The position numbers and the translations under genes are program-made. Positions 16,646 to 21,314 of a DNA stretch of 21,314 bases are shown here, piece by piece. Under the pieces are notes generated by a model. The model saw only the letters and a program-made list of their open reading frames with translations, was not told the DNA's origin and ran no database searches. The stretch comes from an uncultured Veillonella sp. (GTDB lineage Bacteria; Bacillota; Negativicutes; Veillonellales; Veillonellaceae): contig NZ_CAKQFJ010000032.1 of NCBI RefSeq assembly GCF_934230905.1, forward strand, positions 1 through 21,314. The letters are read 5' to 3'. Positions within the stretch are counted from its first letter, which is position 1. Every line of letters begins with the position of its first letter.

Positions 16646-16703
16646 GCAAAAAAAATAATGTTGGTAGTGACACCGTTAATGATGTCACCCCAACATTTAT
16701 TAT
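16640..16703 (-). terminator. Intrinsic terminator (repeat copy 2)
   Basis: This is nearly the same hairpin as at 81-140: AATGTTGG/CCAACATT lower stem and GTGACATC/GGTGTCAC upper stem, then a run of U on the minus strand. The one change in the upper stem leaves a U-G pair in minus-strand RNA but a C-A mismatch in plus-strand RNA, which supports use on the minus strand. It lies about 200 nt after the immunity gene and would end the cdiA-immunity transcript. Confidence 0.75.
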
Positions 16704-16709
16704 AGAACC

Positions 16710-16842
16710 TCCATTTAGTATGAACTAATCTCTGATAGTCAAACATTATACGATTTCCGTTAATAACTAAATTATAGTTGACTGACTCCAATTTTATATT
16801 CCCATACGGAAAAGGACCATTAAAGATAAAATAGTAAAGATT
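16710..16842 (-). pseudogene. Possible gene remnant downstream of the immunity gene
   Basis: A minus-strand frame is open from after a TGA (16,845-16,843) through the terminator. Its first 44 codons include phrases that look like protein (FNGPFPYGNIKLESVNYN, then GNRIMFDYQRLVHTKW). There is no start codon or ribosome site in frame. It may be the C-terminal piece of a displaced toxin or immunity gene. AT-rich DNA can give such stretches by chance, so this is weak. Confidence 0.3.
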
Positions 16843-16900
16843 TCATTCTCCCTGAGACTATATAAATTAACAGTTTAAAGATTTAATAAAATACGTTTAA

Positions 16901-17329
16901 TTATTCAAGATCTATATAACTAAACTTAGACTGTATTAGATTCTCTTCATCCGCCTTTGTGGAAATTATAAAATCAACAGCAATCAAATCAATACACATT
17001 ACAGGCATAACTATTTTAGCTTTAACACCATTTAGTACTGGACTTACCCTTTTCTTATTATGAGTCATAGTTCCATCTGTTTTAACAACACATGGTTCGA
17101 CACTAATATCTTGAATATCATATTCATGATTACGATATTCATGAAATTTCATTGATTCATTCTTAAATAAAAGGTCACTTTTAATATTAACCTCTATACA
17201 GTTAATAAATCTAATTTCACAGGATTCTGACAATAATATGACTGTATTACCAAAATCTTTAATATCTAATGAATATGGCATTTCATCCCATAAATCTAAT
17301 ATATCAATTCTTTTTTGAAGTTCCATCAT
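16901..17329 (-). CDS. Candidate CDI immunity protein (142 aa)
   Basis: This encodes a small acidic soluble protein immediately downstream of the cdiA toxin end, overlapping it by 26 nt, which is the standard position of the immunity gene of a contact-dependent inhibition system. AGAGG lies 6-7 nt before the first of two adjacent ATG codons (17,329 and 17,326); the second start is equally possible. I do not recognise its family. By analogy it should bind and block the toxin domain of its partner in the cytoplasm. Its AT-rich codon use resembles the toxin end, not the haemagglutinin-repeat part, as expected for a toxin/immunity cassette that is exchanged as a unit. Function is inferred from position, not from motifs. 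Confidence 0.7.
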   Translation of the reverse strand: MMELQKRIDILDLWDEMPYSLDIKDFGNTVILLSESCEIRFINCIEVNIKSDLLFKNESMKFHEYRNHEYDIQDISVEPCVVKTDGTMTHNKKRVSPVLNGVKAKIVMPVMCIDLIAVDFIISTKADEENLIQSKFSYIDLE

Positions 17330-20300
17330 TTTTATCCTCTTTAATTCTTATATGTGCTTCAGGGTCACGACGTCCAACAGGTTTCCAGTTACTATCTAAT
17401 GGTTTACCATTCTTATCATATATATGTAAATGATTATAAGGTGTATGCTTATCAGGTGGATCAACCCGCAACCGCATAATATTATTATTATCCTTTACAT
17501 GTAATCTATTATTACGATTATTTACAGACCATCCTTTTGGTCCTAAATATTTAGAACTTAATCTATCAAAATCATTAATATCCATTTCTTCATATTTACG
17601 ATTTTTAAAAGTTTTTTCTAATTCATCTACATTAATTGTATTCTCTGAAGAACCCGTTCCTGTATTACCTTTTTCCTTAACTTCACTTTTTGATTTCGGC
17701 AAGGAATTCTTTAATTGTGAGACTTTTTGAGCTATAATATTTCTCTTCTTATTTGCTTCATTAGCTAACCCCACAATTACTGGTCCAGATATAGATGGTC
17801 CACTATTATGTGGATCCTTTTTATTAGATGAATTATCCTCGTTTATATTAGGGACATCATCACTACTAGAATTCCCAATATTAGAATTATCATTGCTAAC
17901 ATTTGGTAAATCTAAATGATTATTTAAAGGGTTAATTCTCAAAGGAAATTGCTTTAGAATAATTTCACTTACAGGGGCACCCGTTTTTATAGATTCCCAG
18001 GCTCCAGTTCTTGGATTCTTAATAAACGAATCGGAACTATCATCTATAATGCTTTCATCTCCAATTGTATAAGGTAATTGTACTTGTTGTCCACTAATTA
18101 AACTCGTAATATGAATAAAAAAATCATTAAACTTATTTTTATCTCTTACCCAATTATCCGTACCATCTGGTCCAATCCAGCGACCGGAATATGCTGTACT
18201 TTGGGGAATACTAATTCCATCAAAAAATCTACGCCCTATAACATCCCATTTCCCACTGTCTTTATAGGTGTTACCATTAGAAGCATGGAAAACATTAATA
18301 TACTGATATCCTATTCCAGGATTGTAATCTAATTGAACTTTATACTCAGTTCCTACATATGGTACAGTTATGCTCCAAGGCCCATTAAATCTCGATTCGG
18401 AAGCGTTTCTTCCTTCTCCAGAATCAATACTTTCACCACTAGATTCACCATAACTGGTATCAACACTTGAATTTGTGAGTTGATCAATTGATCTAGCCCA
18501 TGGAAACTCCTGAGTATCAGCTTCACTAAGAGTAACTGGCTCAGCACGCCCTGTTTCTATAGGAGTCGTTAAAGCTTTATAAAACACACTTCCTACAACA
18601 CTAAATCTAAGTCCCGCTAATAACTTCGCCGAATCAACTTCTATAGGATATGGACTTGTTAATTCTGCATTCCATTTAGTAGCATAAGCTGACACCGCAG
18701 CCCCAGCATTTAAAGAGCCACCACTAACTTTATTAACTACACCACCGGCCCCAGCACTCAACCATTGTGCTAATGCCGGATCATTATCTGCAATTTGCTT
18801 AATCTTTTCTATAAGCATTTCATTGGTCATTGTAGCCTTAAAACCACTACCAGGTGCATTACCGGCCATACGTGCAGCCCACTCGCCAATCACACCATGA
18901 GCAAAAGCTTTAGCAATCTTGCCTTCTTTTGTGGTAGGTTGCCAGTTATGTAATTGCTCATAAGCATTCTTAGCAAATAAACGTGCTAACTCCTGACGTT
19001 CTTCAATTTTCTTTTTATCAAAAATTTTATCTAATTGATGTAAGGTATTTTCGGTATTTGTATTAATGGTTTTAGTATCTATTTCTTTACCATCTACAGT
19101 TAGTATACCATCTGAGATTGCAGATTGAGTAGTAGAGTTTGCTTTACCTTTAGATCCTACGCCTAAATTTGGAACTAGACCAATACTGTTATAAATTTTA
19201 TCATACCCTTTTTTATCCTTGGTCTTCATCTCTTCGAGTTTCTTTTTACTACCATAGTAGTTATAGCCTATCCCATTATTGCTATAGGTATACTCGGCTT
19301 CATTTTGGATATCTTTCATCTCAAGAGATTTAGTAGTCAATGTATTCTTAGCTTTTGGAGCTTCACTTTTAATAACAGCACCTTCTAATGTAGTACCATT
19401 CCCTACATGAATATCATAGCCATCTTCTCCAGCATAAATACCTGCCTGATGAGTCACGCTTTTCCATTTGCTATCAATACGGCCTACACTAGCACTAATA
19501 CTACCGGTTGGATCTTTGAAATTAGGTGTAGAGGATACAGAGAAGCCTGCAGACTTACTGTGTTCTTTAAAATTATCTACATCTTGTAAACTCTGAATAT
19601 GTAAATCTCGACCTGTATCAACTTCAACTTTCTTCCCAGATACAGTAGAACCAATAATAGTAGTATCTCGCTTTGCTTTAAGTTGTGCTAATTGTGCGGC
19701 TTTAATCGTCGTTGGTACATAGTTTTCTTGATGGATATCGCCATTTTGACGAGCCATATTGCCACTTGCATTAATGTCGAGAAGACCACCACCAGTCAAA
19801 CTAATGCCAGCACCTACGCTCCAACCAGAACTTTTATAGGTATTCTTAACATCTACAGTATTTTTGCCCGCTGCAAGGTTGATATCACTAGCACTATCTA
19901 ATACTAGTTTTTTTGCTTGTACTGTTTCACCAGTTAAACCAATACCACTTTGCTGAGCATCACGAGCCTTGATTTGTACTTCACTATCACTAACAAGAGT
20001 ACCACCTTGATATGTATTTGTATCTACTACTTGTCCTTGCTTCCTTGACGTGCTACCAATGCTCACAGACAAATTAATAGCATCGTCAATATTTTTTTGA
20101 CCGCGTCGGGAATGATTTTTTGTGTCTTTTAATACTTTACCATCAGGATCACGAAGTTTGACGCCCTTAACCGCTTTATCTACCGCCGCATAGCCATCTT
20201 GCAATTGTTGACGTGCTTCATTGAGTTCAAGTGCAGCTAAACGCTTATCATCACGGCTACCCGCTTGTTTTATAGTACGAGTTGCATTAGTAAGCGTATC

Positions 20301-21314
20301 AACCACTGCACCACCCAAGGATACGGTAAGCCCCGTCTTCTTATAGCGTTCATCGTGACTCATGTGATTATGGTTTACATTACCATCTAATATAACCGCA
20401 GATCCATCTAACACAGCGCCTTCTTTAGCAACAATATCTGCGCTTGTAATGTGAACTCTATCATTCGCTTTGACGGTAACATTACCTTTCGTGCTGGCAA
20501 TTGTATTTCGTACAGTAGTTTCTTCATGGTTAGTTTCATCTATATTGTGTTTCTCTTTACCTATAGTAAAGCCTATTCCTGTACTACCAAGCAAACCAGA
20601 TTTCTTATGACGATATACACTAGTACCATCTGTAATGGCTTTATCTGCACCAAGTTCTACCTTACCACCAGCTATAACATCTACTGTATGTTCGCCTATA
20701 ATTTGAGCAGATTGACCTGTTACATCTTGAGCACTTGTGATTCGTATATCTTTACCACTTACGGTAGAGCCTGTTACAACTGTAGTAGTTGCATCATCAA
20801 CGGCATTGGTACTTTCACGTTTAACCAAGCTTTTCTTTTTATCTAGATACACATGATTGACTGTACTATTGGCCTTCGCTGTATGTAATGCAACCGTATT
20901 ACCAGATACTTGAACAGTATCTGCCGCTAATAGTTGACTACCTGCAAGTTGTACAGCATCAGAGGCTACAACAGAAACATTCTTACCTTCAATGCTACTC
21001 CCCACAGATGATTGTGCGTTAACAAGATCATGAGACTCTGTCGTTTGAGAATGCCCACCACCAGATTTGCCCTTGTCAAAACGATGTTCTTCTAGCTCAT
21101 GTGTAGCATTCATAGCTTTCATCGTTACATTATGGCCAGCCGTCACTTGAGTGTTCATATCAGAGGTAATAACACCTGCCGCCATAGATACATCTCGGCC
21201 TGCGACTACTGTTGTGTCACCCGCACCACCAATACGGCCTTGATCTACACCGGTCATCGTTTCACGTCGATTATTTCGACTATCCCACTCAACTTTGCTA
21301 TTAGCTGCCTCATA
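17304..21314 (-). CDS. cdiA: CdiA-type filamentous haemagglutinin, C-terminal part with toxin module (5' end outside window)
   Basis: The frame is open to the right edge, so this is the last 1,336 aa of a longer exoprotein of a two-partner secretion system; its CdiB-type transporter would lie outside. From about 18,990 to 21,314 it is haemagglutinin repeats (phrases such as VTAGHNVTMKA, KDIRITSAQDVTGQSAQI, KVEVDTGRDLHIQSLQD). At 18,670-18,990 comes an Ala/Gly-rich pre-toxin region (HGVIGEWAARMAGNAPGSG, NDPALAQWLSAGAGGVV); no VENN motif is seen. Then follow about 300 aa of unknown sequence with an Asn/Ser/Asp-rich linker (about 17,790-17,900), and finally the toxin module (about 17,307-17,600) with RVDPPDKHTPYNHLHIY and DPEAHIRI. 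The His-rich motif resembles polymorphic-toxin nucleases, recalled from memory and not checked. It is delivered to neighbouring cells on contact and is paired with the overlapping immunity gene. Confidence 0.88.
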   Translation of the reverse strand, partial: YEAANSKVEWDSRNNRRETMTGVDQGRIGGAGDTTVVAGRDVSMAAGVITSDMNTQVTAGHNVTMKAMNATHELEEHRFDKGKSGGGHSQTTESHDLVNAQSSVGSSIEGKNVSVVASDAVQLAGSQLLAADTVQVSGNTVALHTAKANSTVNHVYLDKKKSLVKRESTNAVDDATTTVVTGSTVSGKDIRITSAQDVTGQSAQIIGEHTVDVIAGGKVELGADKAITDGTSVYRHKKSGLLGSTGIGFTIGKEKHNIDETNHEETTVRNTIASTKGNVTVKANDRVHITSADIVAKEGAVLDGSAVILDGNVNHNHMSHDERYKKTGLTVSLGGAVVDTLTNATRTIKQAGSRDDKRLAALELNEARQQLQDGYAAVDKAVKGVKLRDPDGKVLKDTKNHSRRGQKNIDDAINLSVSIGSTSRKQGQVVDTNTYQGGTLVSDSEVQIKARDAQQSGIGLTGETVQAKKLVLDSASDINLAAGKNTVDVKNTYKSSGWSVGAGISLTGGGLLDINASGNMARQNGDIHQENYVPTTIKAAQLAQLKAKRDTTIIGSTVSGKKVEVDTGRDLHIQSLQDVDNFKEHSKSAGFSVSSTPNFKDPTGSISASVGRIDSKWKSVTHQAGIYAGEDGYDIHVGNGTTLEGAVIKSEAPKAKNTLTTKSLEMKDIQNEAEYTYSNNGIGYNYYGSKKKLEEMKTKDKKGYDKIYNSIGLVPNLGVGSKGKANSTTQSAISDGILTVDGKEIDTKTINTNTENTLHQLDKIFDKKKIEERQELARLFAKNAYEQLHNWQPTTKEGKIAKAFAHGVIGEWAARMAGNAPGSGFKATMTNEMLIEKIKQIADNDPALAQWLSAGAGGVVNKVSGGSLNAGAAVSAYATKWNAELTSPYPIEVDSAKLLAGLRFSVVGSVFYKALTTPIETGRAEPVTLSEADTQEFPWARSIDQLTNSSVDTSYGESSGESIDSGEGRNASESRFNGPWSITVPYVGTEYKVQLDYNPGIGYQYINVFHASNGNTYKDSGKWDVIGRRFFDGISIPQSTAYSGRWIGPDGTDNWVRDKNKFNDFFIHITSLISGQQVQLPYTIGDESIIDDSSDSFIKNPRTGAWESIKTGAPVSEIILKQFPLRINPLNNHLDLPNVSNDNSNIGNSSSDDVPNINEDNSSNKKDPHNSGPSISGPVIVGLANEANKKRNIIAQKVSQLKNSLPKSKSEVKEKGNTGTGSSENTINVDELEKTFKNRKYEEMDINDFDRLSSKYLGPKGWSVNNRNNRLHVKDNNNIMRLRVDPPDKHTPYNHLHIYDKNGKPLDSNWKPVGRRDPEAHIRIKEDKNDGTSKKN

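Larger units (their letters stand above)
16518..16900. other. Gene-poor strip between IS30 and the immunity gene
   Basis: This 383-bp stretch has no intact protein gene. It holds a predicted plus-strand small RNA with its own promoter (16,531-16,645), a minus-strand intrinsic terminator (16,640-16,703), and an open but start-less minus-strand reading stretch (about 16,710-16,842) that may be a gene remnant. The remainder is AT-rich and featureless to my eye. Confidence 0.6.

Noticed and set aside
1..21314. CRISPR arrays, tRNA or rRNA genes
   Set aside because: No regularly spaced direct repeats, tRNA cloverleaf sequences or rRNA-like segments were seen.

Overview
The window looks like the chromosome of a diderm Firmicute of the class Negativicutes, most like Veillonella. 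This is an inference from content: Firmicute-style Shine-Dalgarno sites and a dnaE-pyk pair lie next to the 3' half of an outer-membrane-secreted CdiA/filamentous-haemagglutinin protein, in moderately AT-rich DNA. Nearly everything is on the minus strand; the exceptions are an insertion sequence and a predicted small RNA.

Layout from left to right. (1) 1-2 kb: a minus-strand cluster of an unknown gene, a DUF4261 gene broken by a frameshift, and a small cupin gene that ends in a strong terminator. (2) 2-7.7 kb: a LysR-type regulator, a DASS-family anion transporter, and citD-citE-citF (citrate lyase gamma, beta, alpha). The genes are tightly packed, with a candidate promoter and a dyad near -65 upstream of the transporter. 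The carrier subunit CitD has Lys where the prosthetic-group serine should be, and no citC, citX or citG lies in the locus. (3) 7.75-13.7 kb: core genes, namely a YgjP-like metallopeptidase, dnaE and pyk. (4) 13.9-21.3 kb: an accessory region. It holds the partial cdiA reading in from the right edge, with a C-terminal toxin module and an overlapping candidate immunity gene, then a gene-poor strip with a predicted small RNA and gene remnants, a broken IS30-family element, and two unknown genes that may be orphan immunity or accessory genes. One of these has a G8 tract in its coding sequence.

The most notable items are the serine-less CitD in a minimal citrate-lyase locus; a compact promoter-structured RNA-terminator unit of about 80 nt at 16.53-16.65 kb, whose 3' end and facing minus-strand terminator resemble a second copy at the left edge of the window; and the CdiA toxin/immunity end with its surrounding debris.
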